Part shown: piece after piece, positions 15,672 to 26,000 of the stretch
Position numbering within the stretch: position 1 is the first letter of the stretch
Layout of the letters: every line of letters begins with the position of its first letter
NCBI GenBank assembly: GCA_905234285.1
Contig: CAJOHK010000003.1
Location: 6,268-70,267 of the forward strand
Length of the DNA: 64,000 nt
From: an uncultured Bacteroidales bacterium
Lineage (GTDB): Bacteria > Bacteroidota > Bacteroidia > Bacteroidales > UBA932
Reading direction: 5' to 3'
The notes under the pieces: generated by a model
What the model was told of the DNA's origin: nothing
Databases searched by the model: none
Seen by the model: only the letters and a program-made list of their open reading frames with translations
Made by a program: the position numbers and the translations under genes

Positions 15672-18074
15672 TTATTCCAATGACCGAGTAGCCACTAAGG
15701 CAGTAGGTGTGAACGAAGAATTATTCGTTACATAAATAACTGATCGATCTGCATTATAATTGGTTTTTTCTCCCATCCATAATTCCATCAGGGCAGCAGG
15801 ACTAGCAGTGAGAGTGGCCGTGGTTTCGTCTTTAGAATAAGTGAATCCAAATGATTTATTGGTTGTACTAACTTTATTATTATGAGTTACGCCACGAACA
15901 AATACTCCATTCCCATTGTAGTTCATAAACGGAGTTGTGTCATCGTCAGTGAATACCATTGAGCTAGAGCTATTTGTATACGTTCCATACGCTCCGTAAC
16001 CTGAAGTAAATGTTCCTGTCAAAGTACTTGTTGCTCCACCAATAGGTCCATTTACAACATAACTTGATGTCCCGCCGCTCTTGTCAAAACCAAAGATCTT
16101 GGTTATCTGAATATTACCTTTTAATGCATTATCACTAGCGGATAGAACCAAATTGTTCACATCTTGACTTTTGACATCTGTCCAAGCTGTTCTATAATAA
16201 TAGAAAAGTGCCTGAATGGACGTGAAGGAATATGTACCGACCAATGCAGTCTGATCAGCAGTGAGCAGGAAATAGAAAGGTTTCGTGCCTATCGTATATA
16301 TTGTACTTCCTGAGTAAGTAATCCAGCAAATATAGAGTTTTCCTGAAGTGAACCTTGATGCCATATTCGCAGCGGAATAAGTGTTATTATAAGTACCTGT
16401 TTTATCAGACCAACACACATCAAAAGGAGACTTCGTCGTTGTAGCATTAAAGTCAGTTGATCCTGCATCATATATTGCTTTTGGGAAATTTGATGCGGAA
16501 ATAAAGAAACGTGTATAAACAGGTGCGTTAGTTGCCGAGGCAGAGAAATTACCATTAGTCGCATCTGTTTTTGATGTTATGCTGGTGGTGTATGTACTAA
16601 CATAATCCGGCATCACAATTCGGACCAGATGAGGTTTCCCATTACGGGGCCAATTCCAAGATGAATTCCCGGCTTGTTCATATCTGGGCGAAAGCTGAAT
16701 AACTTTCGGGGTGGACGCATCTCCAGCCAAGATAGTGTTCTTGTCGGTGTGGACATAAACAAGTTTGAGGTTCCGCTCTGTGGAAGAATCATATCCGCTT
16801 GCTTTTACGCCAGTAATGCAATCTGTAAAGGTAACGGTCCCTTCTCCACTGATACTAAAGTATAAATAGTCGTCATGAGCCAGTGTTTGAGGCATATTCA
16901 CTCCTTGAGCATAGGGGTTGACAATGCGATAGCGTTTGTCGGTCGTGGACTGCTGTATCGTAACATCCCACATATCCTCAACCACTCCATTGTAACCTTG
17001 CATCCAATAATCGGCATATTTACCCGTTCCCAGCGTTACCCACTCGTTTGCAAAACTGGCAGGGACCAAATCGTTGCGGTTGAAGGTATATGCTGCAGTA
17101 ATGGTCTTTTCCAGGAGCGCGTTGCCGCCGGTATCCACCAACTTCAAGGAAAGGGTATTGGCTGGATACTCACCGGTAGGTACGTTGAAATAGAAAGTTT
17201 GGGTAGTACTTGAGCCATCCCAGGCCGCAGCGATATAATCGGCACTAGTATCAGTGTATACGGATCCGTTTTTCCACTGACGATATGAATCCTTAGTCAG
17301 TTCCGGAGCCGCCGGCTTCTCGACGGCACGAATATAAGTGATGGCGAAATCGCCGCTCAGCGGATAATTCACCTTGTCTGCTGTGCAAAGGCGAAGTTCA
17401 GAAGCGTTATCAGGGATGCCACTTACAGTGACCTTAAGCACTGCGCATGCCGTGTAGAAATGGTAGTCGGTGAAAGTGCCGGTAGTCGCATTAGCATCGC
17501 CGATGCCTGTGCCTAGAAGAACCACCTCGGAAGAGGCTCCAGTCAAACTCTGCCGGAGCGTAAGGAAGGGATCGTAAGATACGGTGTGCTCACCATCGGG
17601 TTTGTATAATGTGCAAGCTTCATTATTATCGGTGTATGGCCTGGCCACATGCTTGTCACTACCTTGACCATACACGGCCACCCCAGAGTTGGCATATCCC
17701 TCCAAGGCCGCTATCCGGTCTCCCTGGCTGGCGACGATGGTGAATATTGCCTTCCCGTTTCCATCGGCCGAGGTTGCCTTGTATTCTATCCAACCCTGAC
17801 GGTGTGTGTCTTCTTTATAAAACATCAAATAGATGTGGTCTCCATCTTCTCCTGTTGCCCAAGAAAAGGCTCCACTTTCATTATACGAGGTCTTCGTATC
17901 AACCAAGGTGGCGGTGATGGTTTCCGGGACATTAGGCGGAAGGACCTCGGGGTTTTCCTTTCCAGTTACGGTATTAGCCTCTTGTATTTCTTGCTCCTTC
18001 TCGCAGGAAAAGGCAAACATAAGGGCAACTATGCCCATGATGGGATAAATATACTTTCTCATAAGTAAACTCAT
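15672..18074 (-). CDS. Fimbrillin-like surface lipoprotein with repeated 'GTGKYxD' module
   Basis: The start at 18074 (MSLLMRKYIYPIMG) or 18062 is preferred over the track's 18113, which would overlap peptide D and lack an N-terminal signal. About 800 residues. Lipobox FAFSC. The fimbrillin-like region (VDTKTSYNESGAFSW) reaches ~350. Then comes the module WVTLGTGKYADYW...RYRIVNPY, an Ig-like middle and a C-terminal region with NIQITKIFGFD, related to the NIMITEFAGF region of its paralogues. Unlike them it has no F5/8 type C domain. Co-transcribed with peptide D, whose stop lies 7 nt upstream. Confidence 0.82.
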   Translation of the reverse strand: MSLLMRKYIYPIMGIVALMFAFSCEKEQEIQEANTVTGKENPEVLPPNVPETITATLVDTKTSYNESGAFSWATGEDGDHIYLMFYKEDTHRQGWIEYKATSADGNGKAIFTIVASQGDRIAALEGYANSGVAVYGQGSDKHVARPYTDNNEACTLYKPDGEHTVSYDPFLTLRQSLTGASSEVVLLGTGIGDANATTGTFTDYHFYTACAVLKVTVSGIPDNASELRLCTADKVNYPLSGDFAITYIRAVEKPAAPELTKDSYRQWKNGSVYTDTSADYIAAAWDGSSTTQTFYFNVPTGEYPANTLSLKLVDTGGNALLEKTITAAYTFNRNDLVPASFANEWVTLGTGKYADYWMQGYNGVVEDMWDVTIQQSTTDKRYRIVNPYAQGVNMPQTLAHDDYLYFSISGEGTVTFTDCITGVKASGYDSSTERNLKLVYVHTDKNTILAGDASTPKVIQLSPRYEQAGNSSWNWPRNGKPHLVRIVMPDYVSTYTTSITSKTDATNGNFSASATNAPVYTRFFISASNFPKAIYDAGSTDFNATTTKSPFDVCWSDKTGTYNNTYSAANMASRFTSGKLYICWITYSGSTIYTIGTKPFYFLLTADQTALVGTYSFTSIQALFYYYRTAWTDVKSQDVNNLVLSASDNALKGNIQITKIFGFDKSGGTSSYVVNGPIGGATSTLTGTFTSGYGAYGTYTNSSSSMVFTDDDTTPFMNYNGNGVFVRGVTHNNKVSTTNKSFGFTYSKDETTATLTASPAALMELWMGEKTNYNADRSVIYVTNNSSFTPTALVATRSLE

Positions 18075-18081
18075 TGGATGA

Positions 18082-18204
18082 TTAACCCCAAGTAGGTGTA
18101 TCCGGTCTTTCATTCAAACTATCCGCACCAGGAGACTGTGCTATGCATTGCTCCATGGAAAGTACAAGTACTTCCACCTCCGGCTGCATGTAATGTTCTT
18201 TCAT
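18082..18204 (-). CDS. Short peptide D of the MKxxY[LM]xPE family (40 aa), absent from ORF track
   Basis: ATG at 18204 opens a 40-codon frame, MKEHYMQPEVEVLVLSMEQ followed by a short acidic/proline tail ending TPTWG. It is the shortest member of the family and closest to peptide B. The stop is 7 nt before the start of the next lipoprotein. The 95-bp element ends 33 nt upstream. Function unknown. Confidence 0.75.
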   Translation of the reverse strand: MKEHYMQPEVEVLVLSMEQCIAQSPGADSLNERPDTPTWG

Positions 18205-18237
18205 GTTTTTATACGGGTTATTGGTTATCATTTTTTT

Positions 18238-18332
18238 TCTGCCACCTGGTGAACAAAATCGGCCCTATTTGTACGTTAGGTGGCATGCAGGAGCCACGTG
18301 CTGCACATTTGAGGCCTTTTTTGTGCACGACA
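18238..18332 (-). repeat. 95-bp element, copy 2 (upstream of peptide D)
   Basis: Exact reverse-complement match to 10162-10256. Both copies point toward a peptide/lipoprotein operon. Divergence starts abruptly at both ends, so this is a bounded element rather than a recent duplication of the whole locus. Confidence 0.85.
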
Positions 18333-18352
18333 CCCTACCCTTAGCTAGGCCT

Positions 18353-18393
18353 CATATAGGTCCCGAAAGATTCTTTCTTTCGGGACCTATATG
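18353..18393. repeat. Perfect 18-bp hairpin
   Basis: CATATAGGTCCCGAAAGA and its exact reverse complement flank a 5-nt loop (TTCTT). There is no T-run on either side, so it is not a classic terminator. It sits between the repeat array and the 95-bp element. Confidence 0.8.
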
Positions 18394-18446
18394 ATGGAAA
18401 GGATTAGGACCTCTTCCCCACCTCTCTTCATCCTCTCTGGTCCAAT

Positions 18447-18683
18447 CTGGTGAACAAAAAACCCCTATTTTTGTTCACCAGATCGGGGGCTGATGATTCT
18501 GGGGCACAAAAACGGACAATTTTGTTCACCAGATCGGGGGTTGATGATTCTGGGGAACAAAAACGGACAATTTTGTTCACCAGATCGGGGGCTGATGATT
18601 CCGGGGCACAAAAACGACGGTTTTTGTTCACGAGACGGGCAAACGGGGGTTCCGGGGCACAAAAACGGCCATATTTGTTCACA
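18447..18683. repeat. Tandem array 1 of a 51-bp palindromic unit (5 units)
   Basis: Units start at about 18447, 18499, 18550, 18601 and 18652. Each has an inverted-repeat core, CTGGGGCACAAAA then ~8 bp then TTTTGTTCACCAG, and an array-specific linker of ~16 bp. Related arrays are at 39.9 and 43.9 kb. Confidence 0.9.
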
Positions 18684-18695
18684 AGGCGACAAAAT

Positions 18696-18722
18696 AAGCC
18701 CCGCGAATGTTTCGCGGGGCTT
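18696..18722 (-). terminator. Terminator of the SusCD/M60/GH33 operon
   Basis: A perfect 12-bp stem (AAGCCCCGCGAA / TTCGCGGGGCTT) with a 3-nt loop lies 20 nt after the stop at 18742, followed on the minus strand by ATTTTG. Confidence 0.8.
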
Positions 18723-18741
18723 GTTTGTTTTGAGAGCCAGC

Positions 18742-21570
18742 TTATAGGGTAGCCGGGATGGCCACTCCGCTTAGCTTGCCGTAGCAGTGGATACCCAGTG
18801 AGGCATCGGTAAAGACTTTAATCTGGGAGGCCAGACCGGTGCCCAGCAGGGACAGCGGGAAGCGCACTTCGGCTTCAATGACGCCGTCTCCGACTACCAC
18901 CTTGACCGCCTGGTCTGCTACGCCGTCAACGGCAGCATAATCCACAGAACCATCCTTGGCAATCCATACCAGGATATTGGTGTCCGAAGCCAGATTATCG
19001 GCGCCGCCATACAGCCAGTTGCTGGTATCGAAGCCGGTGGTGAGGTCGTTGTCGGTGTCAAAATAGGCACGGAAGTAACGCCAGCTGGTCACCAGGTCAA
19101 ACTCGGCCGTGGCAGGCTTGGTGAACTTGAGGTACAGGAACATATTGGTACCGTCACAGAAGGCCTTCAGGTGGGTTGCCTTGCCTTCGTCGTCCAGGTC
19201 GGCGCCCTCTACGTTGGCCCAGTCATCGAACACGCCGTCGATGGTAATCTCCACTTCCTCAGGGACTTCGGCGTAGATGAGCTTGAGCTCGGCCAGGTTG
19301 GTGTTGGCCGGATATTCCATGTTCAGGTCGCCGGTAAGATCGCCGGCAGCCGACTTGGCAATACCAAAGCGGAGATACTTATACTCACCGCCCAGAGCCT
19401 TGGCCGGAAGCGTAATCCATGCACCTGCCGCAGCTTCGTTCATTTCATCCGTTTCCTGAACATCGATCTGCTTCCAGGTCTCGCCGTCGGCGCTTACACC
19501 CCATACCACTTTGGTAGGACGGGAGCCGGAATTGCCGGAGCGAACCTGATACTTGAACTGGGCCGCATCGATAGCCGAAGCCAATTCAATATCAAAGTAA
19601 ATACCGTAAACGGGATCGTTGTTGGTTACAGGATAGTACCAGTCGGAATGCCAGAAGGTAGTAGCATCGTTATCAATCAGGGCAGGAACGCCGCCACCGT
19701 CATGAGAACAGACATTGGAAGCAGTAATCATGCTCTGCTTAAGTTTGATTTCCTCTCCGCGCACATAGGCATTGGGATCATAAGGAGCACAGCCCGGGAA
19801 GTTAATCTCGATAGCCAGTTCTTCGTGATCCTTGCCAATCTCGTAGGCATAGCCTTCGGCCGTACCGTCAAAGCCCTCTCCGCGATAGCAAGGGGCAATC
19901 TCGATGTTGGCGGGGGTAACGCCGTCGGCCTGCCACTTGAGCACGTCTGAGTAATTGTAACCGTAGTCAATGCCGTTGCGCACCCAAGGCTTGAAGGTAG
20001 CCTTGCCCTCGGCGGTCACCTCGATATCTACAAAGTAGTTCTCGGAGGCCACCTTGGTGGGATCCTTGATATTGATCACGAACCATTCGTCGGAGTTGTC
20101 GCCGGGATAAGGCTTGGCCAGACGGAACAGAGTGGGATGGTTCTTATCCTGCTGGAACTCGACCTGGACATAGTCGGTGAGCTCGGCAAACGGCCAAACA
20201 AAGTTGTCACGGAACGAGCCGGTGCCGATGGACTGCCAGTCGGCGGGATACGGCCAGTGGGCCGTGAGCGAGCTGTAGCTCACCTTCCAAGGCCAGGAGC
20301 CATTGTGGTTGTCATTGTACCACTTGTCCTCGGTGGTGGCACGGAAGCCGGTAACGTCGGCCAGGGCCGTGATTTGGCCCACGCCCGTTACCTCGAAGGC
20401 AGGATCTACAACGGTGCCTGTGTAGAAGTCAAGGGCAATGTACGGCCAGGTCTCGGCATCGCCGTAGGGGTTCTCGGCAAAGAGCTGATCCTTGTCGAAC
20501 ACAATGGTTACACCGTCAAAGATACCATACTGCTTTCCTTCCACGCCGGCAAACTTGGTGAGCATGATGTTGCCCTTGGTGGCATCATCACTCTCGGCCA
20601 GCACAATTTCTCCCTCGGGGGCATTACCGCCGGAGTAAGGGCCTGCGGTGAATTCCATCTCGTAGGTACCCAGTACTTCGTCCATGGTGTACACCTTCAC
20701 GGGCTCCAGCTTGATGGACTTGAAGTTCACCACTTGGTTGCGGGGCACCTCGATGTCCTTCTTGAACTCGTAGGTTCCGATGGCCTCGAAGCTGGCATTG
20801 CACAGGGCAAACATGGTTCCGGCGGGCAGGGTGCCCACAGGGATGAAGAAGTAGTAGTCGATGGTCTGGTTGTAGTCCGTGGGGGCATTCCAGTTATAGC
20901 GGTTGTCCCAGGGCTCGATGGCCGTGGTCATGTGCAGGGCATCGTCTTCTTCATCCAGGACGTACCAGCCGTTCAGGTTGTACTGCTCTTTGGTATCCTC
21001 GGGAACCTGCAGATAGGCATAGGCGGTGTTCACGGGCACATTCTCGACCGTGAACTTGACGATACCCGTAGCCGTATGGAAGGCATAGGAATCCTCTCCG
21101 TCCATAAGGCCGATGAGCGGAATAGAGGCCAGGGGATTCTCCAGGCTGGGTTTGATGGAGCCCCAGAGTCTCCAGCCTTCCACTGCGCTCTCGTCCCCTT
21201 CCTGCTTGTCCCAGGCCAGGTCGTTGCAGACATAGCCTTCCGATACCTGGGTGAAGGGATAGGAAGCCATTCCAGTGAGCGTATACCCCTCCTCTACCTC
21301 GCCGGTAAACTGGACGGAAACGCCGCTGGACTGGGCGGTGAGCTGGAATTGCTTGATGCCTTCTTCGCCTTCGGCCAGGACACCGATTTTGTCGCCTTCT
21401 ACCCAGGAGAACTTGCCTTCCTGGTCATAGGCGGTCTTGGTGGCATCCAGACTGGCTGTAATGGTAACCGTATAGGTGTTGACTTTCTGGGGCGCTATGG
21501 GAGCTTCTACCTCTTTGGCGCAGCTGGCAAGGGCCAGTGCAGCGATGGCAATATATGCAAACTTTTTCAT
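18742..21570 (-). CDS. Multidomain glycan-binding lipoprotein (fimbrillin-like, F5/8 type C, CBM9-like)
   Basis: 942 residues, lipobox ALASC. In order: a fimbrillin-like region (~25-320, DATKTAYDQEGKFSW); a short lipocalin-like stretch; the shared module at ~445-610 (IGTGSFRDNFVWP...FRLAKPYPG, ending EIAPCY...IEINFPG); an F5/8 type C domain at ~620-780 (LIDNDATTFWHSDWYYP, YFDIELASAI, YLRFGIAK); and a C-terminal CBM9/DOMON-like sandwich at ~790-942 (ITIDGVFDDWANVEG, YFDTDNDLTTGFD). No catalytic centre is visible. Last gene of the operon, so it probably helps hold glycoprotein substrate at the surface. Confidence 0.82.
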   Translation of the reverse strand: MKKFAYIAIAALALASCAKEVEAPIAPQKVNTYTVTITASLDATKTAYDQEGKFSWVEGDKIGVLAEGEEGIKQFQLTAQSSGVSVQFTGEVEEGYTLTGMASYPFTQVSEGYVCNDLAWDKQEGDESAVEGWRLWGSIKPSLENPLASIPLIGLMDGEDSYAFHTATGIVKFTVENVPVNTAYAYLQVPEDTKEQYNLNGWYVLDEEDDALHMTTAIEPWDNRYNWNAPTDYNQTIDYYFFIPVGTLPAGTMFALCNASFEAIGTYEFKKDIEVPRNQVVNFKSIKLEPVKVYTMDEVLGTYEMEFTAGPYSGGNAPEGEIVLAESDDATKGNIMLTKFAGVEGKQYGIFDGVTIVFDKDQLFAENPYGDAETWPYIALDFYTGTVVDPAFEVTGVGQITALADVTGFRATTEDKWYNDNHNGSWPWKVSYSSLTAHWPYPADWQSIGTGSFRDNFVWPFAELTDYVQVEFQQDKNHPTLFRLAKPYPGDNSDEWFVINIKDPTKVASENYFVDIEVTAEGKATFKPWVRNGIDYGYNYSDVLKWQADGVTPANIEIAPCYRGEGFDGTAEGYAYEIGKDHEELAIEINFPGCAPYDPNAYVRGEEIKLKQSMITASNVCSHDGGGVPALIDNDATTFWHSDWYYPVTNNDPVYGIYFDIELASAIDAAQFKYQVRSGNSGSRPTKVVWGVSADGETWKQIDVQETDEMNEAAAGAWITLPAKALGGEYKYLRFGIAKSAAGDLTGDLNMEYPANTNLAELKLIYAEVPEEVEITIDGVFDDWANVEGADLDDEGKATHLKAFCDGTNMFLYLKFTKPATAEFDLVTSWRYFRAYFDTDNDLTTGFDTSNWLYGGADNLASDTNILVWIAKDGSVDYAAVDGVADQAVKVVVGDGVIEAEVRFPLSLLGTGLASQIKVFTDASLGIHCYGKLSGVAIPATL

Positions 21571-21590
21571 AATGCTTCGTTTTTAAGAGG

Positions 21591-23042
21591 TTATTCCCAA
21601 GGGTCTTCTTCAATAGGGTCACCCAGATCCTCGCCGTTAGAGCCCTTAGGCAGTACGGTGACTTCGCAGGTGGCAGTCTTGCCGTTGGACGTGGTTACGG
21701 TAATGGTAACCTTGCCTTCGGCCACACCGGTTACTATGCCGTCGGCCACAGTGGCAATCTTGTTGTCAGAAGTCTGCCAGGTGAGGCTCTTGTCGGTAGC
21801 ATAGGAAGGATTGATGGTGGCAATCAGCGTCACGGTCTTTCCAACCTTGATGGTGGCTTTCTCCTGATCCAGGGAGACAGACTCGACGGGGATCACCTTC
21901 GGGCTCACCTGCACCGTACAAGTAGCATACTTGCCGTTGCCCGCAGTGGCGGTAACGGTGGCCGTGCCCTCCCCTTCACCGGTGATGACGCCGTCCTGCA
22001 CCGATACCACGCTGGCGTCGGAGGTGCTCCAGACAATGCTCTGGTCGTCGGCGTCGGCCGGGTTGATGGTGGCAACCAGCGTCTCGGAGTCGCCCACGAA
22101 GAACTCGACATTGTTCTTGTTCAGGGTAACGGATTCTACCTCGATTACCAAGTGCAGCACGGTGACCTTACAGGTTGCGCTGAAGCTGCCGGCGGTGGCG
22201 GTAACGGTGGCTTCGCCCTCGGACAGGGCCTCCACCAGGCCGTCGGTTACAGAGATCACGGCTTCGTCGCTGCTGCTCCATTCAATAGTCTGGATGTCGG
22301 CGTTGGCGGGCGTAAGGGTGGCCGTGAGCTGATAGCTGCTGCCATTCACAATTTCCAGCTCTTCCTTGTCCAGGCTGATGCCTTCCAGTGGAATGGCCTT
22401 GTGAAGGACGATGACCTCGCAGGTGGCCTTGACGGCGCCCACAGCGGCGGTAATCACAGTGGTACCCTCGGCCACGCTGAGCACCATACCCTCCTGGTCT
22501 ACGGTGGCCACGCCGGGCTTGGAGGAGCTCCAGGTGACGGTTTTGTCATCGTCGGTGTACGAAGGGGTAACGGTGGCTATCAGATGCGCGTTCTCGCCGT
22601 TCACCAGCTCGATCGAAGTCTCGTTGAGCGTGACTTCCGATACGGGAATGCGGGCACGGCCCTCCTGTTTGATGGCGATATCGGTACTCAGGGTGCCGGA
22701 CTTGATGGACAGCTTGGCCTGGCGTGCGGTGAGCTCACTGTTGGCTGCCACCGATACGATGGCTTCTGCCGCACCGGACTTGCCCGAGGCCGGCGTTGCC
22801 ACCACCCACGACACCATAGCCTTGGTGTCGGCCGAAGCAATCTCGATAGTCCACTCGGCACCGGAGTTGAAGGTGAGTGTGACGTCTCCTCCTTCGGCCT
22901 TGGCCGAGATGCCTGAGCTTGCCAGCTGGGCACTGTCCCCCGTGAGCGTAATCTCGGGGGTCTGCTCCACGGTCTTTTCGCAGCTCACGAATACTAGCGC
23001 CGCGACTGCCAGAGCAGAGAGAAAGATGTGTTTCAAGTTCAT
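21591..23042 (-). CDS. Lipoprotein with BACON-like domain and four Big_2 (Ig-like) repeats
   Basis: 483 residues, lipobox FVSC. Residues ~35-128 form a BACON-like domain (GGDVTLTFNSGAEWTIEI). Four Big_2 repeats of ~82 residues follow (~131-212, 213-295, 296-378, 379-462), each with a V-[TS]-L-[ND] start, a TVTWSSS-like core and a TATCEVTV end. The tail is acidic (DPIEEDPWE). It resembles a surface stalk or adhesin that presents other factors. Gaps of 12 nt upstream and 20 nt downstream place it inside the operon. Confidence 0.85.
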   Translation of the reverse strand: MNLKHIFLSALAVAALVFVSCEKTVEQTPEITLTGDSAQLASSGISAKAEGGDVTLTFNSGAEWTIEIASADTKAMVSWVVATPASGKSGAAEAIVSVAANSELTARQAKLSIKSGTLSTDIAIKQEGRARIPVSEVTLNETSIELVNGENAHLIATVTPSYTDDDKTVTWSSSKPGVATVDQEGMVLSVAEGTTVITAAVGAVKATCEVIVLHKAIPLEGISLDKEELEIVNGSSYQLTATLTPANADIQTIEWSSSDEAVISVTDGLVEALSEGEATVTATAGSFSATCKVTVLHLVIEVESVTLNKNNVEFFVGDSETLVATINPADADDQSIVWSTSDASVVSVQDGVITGEGEGTATVTATAGNGKYATCTVQVSPKVIPVESVSLDQEKATIKVGKTVTLIATINPSYATDKSLTWQTSDNKIATVADGIVTGVAEGKVTITVTTSNGKTATCEVTVLPKGSNGEDLGDPIEEDPWE

Positions 23043-23054
23043 ATTAGTGTAGTG

Positions 23055-26000
23055 TTATTGAATAATATCGGTAAGCGGGATGGCCTGGAAGAGGATGTTG
23101 CCGCGGGAGCTCTCGTAGAGGATGCCCACGGTAGCATTGTCTATCATGGTAAGGCAGGAGTAGCCCAAAGAGGCACCTTCGTCAATCAGAAGTGTATTCT
23201 CGTGCCAAGTAACGCCCTGGTCCAGACTGTACTGGATGGTCATATGGTTGCGCCAGCCGGTACGGCCCTGAGGACTGGAGAAGAGCATAAGGTCCTTGTT
23301 CAGGACATTGTCGGCTGCCAGCACGTGAATGAGGGATGCCTCCGTGGTGGAATCCCACATTTGACCATTATGGGCAAAAGGCGTCCAACTGCGTCCCAGG
23401 TCTGTAGTAATATACTCACGGCGATAGTGGGAGCCGGTCTCGTCACGCATGGACAGCAGGAGTACACCAGGGGTTAACTCGGCAACCGTAGCCTCACTGG
23501 TGGTGTTGCAGGCCAAATTGTGGCTGTGCCAGGTCTCGCCATGGTCGGTGGAATAGGCGATGCCGGAGTTCAGCACGCCGTTCTCCTGATGCTGCATGGG
23601 GATGACCAGTGTTCCGTCCTTCATGGTAATGCCGCGGCCGGGACCCTGGAAGGTGCACTTCCAGTTATAACGCTTGAGCTGTTTGGTGAGGTTGATGGGC
23701 TCGGACCAGGTTAGGCCGTCGTCGGTGGACTTCACCATCATGAACTGCGGCGTGTCGTCAATCTCATAACCAGTGCCGGCATAACCCAGCACTCGGGAGC
23801 CCTCGTGACCATGCGCCCAGATGGCGAAGCAGAAGATGGTGCCCGTATTCTCATCTACCAGCAGGCAGGGGTCTCCGATACCGTTGTTCACCTGGGCCGA
23901 TTTCCAGGAATCTGCATCGGTCACATTATAACCATAGGTTCCCATATCCATGGCAAGAACAAGGTCGCTCCAGGTTTTACCACCGTCGGTTGAACGCTTG
24001 ACACCTACGTCAATATCGCCTTGAAGGTCAACGGAACTGTCATAACGGACGTCGTATGCCGCAATGAGCGTACCGGCCTTGGTGGTAACCAGCGCAGGGA
24101 TACGGAACGACGCAACGGTTTCTTCTGCATCTCCCGAATAACCACGGACCGTCACCTTGTCTCCACCGTGATTCACACGGACCCCAGGGAAGCGGGGGAA
24201 GTCCTTATCTTGAACAATCTCCAGCGAGAGACCGTCCACTACAATCTCCTGGACATCGAATCGGATGGACGACCCGATCATAGAGTCATCGTTAATCCGG
24301 AAATTGAGGTCCATGTCGCCGTTGATGGCCGCCGTGAAATCGGTCATGGTAACCACTCCGTTTGCATCAGGGGCTACATAACTGCTCTGCATCCAACTGC
24401 CGGGGTTGTTTTTATAAAGCCGGAGTCCCGTCATCTTGGAGTAATCCCCGCCGGTAATTTTGACAACAAGGCGATTCAGCGTTCCGTTAGAAGGAACGGA
24501 AAGCTTGGCCACCCGCAGGTCGAATTCCCTGATAATGGGCGTCTGATACGCGGTAACGGTTAAGGTATTATAGGAATGACAGCCCGGGAAGATAATCTCG
24601 ATGGCCAGCATTTCATGGTTTCGGCCGATTTCGTAGTCGTAACTCACCCATGGTTCCTTGCGATAACATACTCCCAGTTCCACCACGGCAGGCAAACCAT
24701 TTTCCTGGGTACTCAGAACCTTGGAGTAATCGGTACTATAATACGTTGTCCAGATGTACGGCTTGAAGGTCTCCTTGCCGGAAGCCGTTACCTCATAATC
24801 CAGATAATACTTGTCACAGACAACCTGGTCCGGGTCTGTCACATCAAAGACGAACCAATCGCCGGACTCCTCTCCGGGATAGGGTTTGGCAATGCGGAAT
24901 TTGCAGGGATTGGCGTTATTCTGTTGAATTTCGGCCGTAACGTAGTCTGTAAGGGAAGCGCATTCCCATACCTGCTTGTCTTTAAAGCGGCAGTTTCCAA
25001 GGCTGGTCCAACCCTCATCGAGAGGGAGCGTAGGGGCCAGTACAATGACTTCTCCCTGAGAAGTATCCGCGCGGGTATAGAGATAGTTGCCGCTGGTTCC
25101 TGACGGTTTGTAATTGTCCACTTCATGGTAAATGGCAAAGAGCCGGATCACTTCCGGAAGTCCGTCCAAGCCATAGGTTTCCACTTTGCTCTTCCCCGTA
25201 GTTGCAGAACCGCCCGATTTGGTATTCCAGTCGGAGGGCTCGCATACCATCAACTCTTTCGAGCTGTCTCCCACACCGGGGCGGAACTCTTCATAGGTAA
25301 CGGTATTGTTTGCGGCAACGGTCATATACAGATACTCCGACACATCCGTCGTGTACTTGTTCACGCCCAGGGCATCGCACAGAGCCGGGTAAGGGTTGGC
25401 TATACGGAATTGCCGGGGATTGGTTCCGCTTTGTTCCAGCGAAACCTCCACATTGGAATTGGCCGGCTTGCCATGACGGTTGGTAAAGATAAAGTCATCC
25501 TTGAAGCGGAGCGTCTTGACACTCTTCCACGGCTCCGGGAAAGTGAGTCTGACACGATTGTCCTCCTGATTGGTGTATTTATACGAATCATCAGAGACGT
25601 CGGTATAAATGGGATACAGTTCCACTTCTTCCGGCAGGCCCGCCCGGTAAGACCGGACCAGATTCCCGGCCAGGGCGGTGGAATAAGTACCGAAATCGGA
25701 CGGATACCAGACTTTCATGGCCCTTCCGGCGGAAGATTTGTCCTCAATACCCGCCAGGAAAGTAGTGAACTTCACGGCGTCATTCTCTCCGATGGAGAAG
25801 ACCAGATAATCGTCCCCGACAATGCCATCCGTATAGGTTGAATAGCCGAACTGTTCTTTGGCAATCAGATACGGGTTGGGCACACGGAATTGATTAGCAT
25901 TGAAACTGCTCTGATACAGCTCAATGGGAACCCGGGTACTTCCCCATCCCTGCAGGCTCCAGATCTTCTCATCGATGAACGTTCCTTCGGCCACTTGGGT

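Larger units (their letters stand above)
18205..18741. other. Repeat-filled intergenic region
   Basis: No gene supported. In minus-strand order it holds the terminator of the SusCD operon (18696-18722), five 51-bp palindromic units (18447-18683), a perfect 18-bp hairpin (18353-18393), the 95-bp element (18238-18332) and the peptide D start region. The track ORFs here (18428-18752 on both strands) exist because the 51-bp period is a multiple of three. Confidence 0.75.

Noticed and set aside
18428-18752. Repetitive ORFs with 17-residue repeats (e.g. 18450-18752 and 18428-18682)
   Set aside because: They run through the 51-bp DNA repeats on several frames and both strands. A period divisible by three keeps frames open without selection, and there is no start context or homology.
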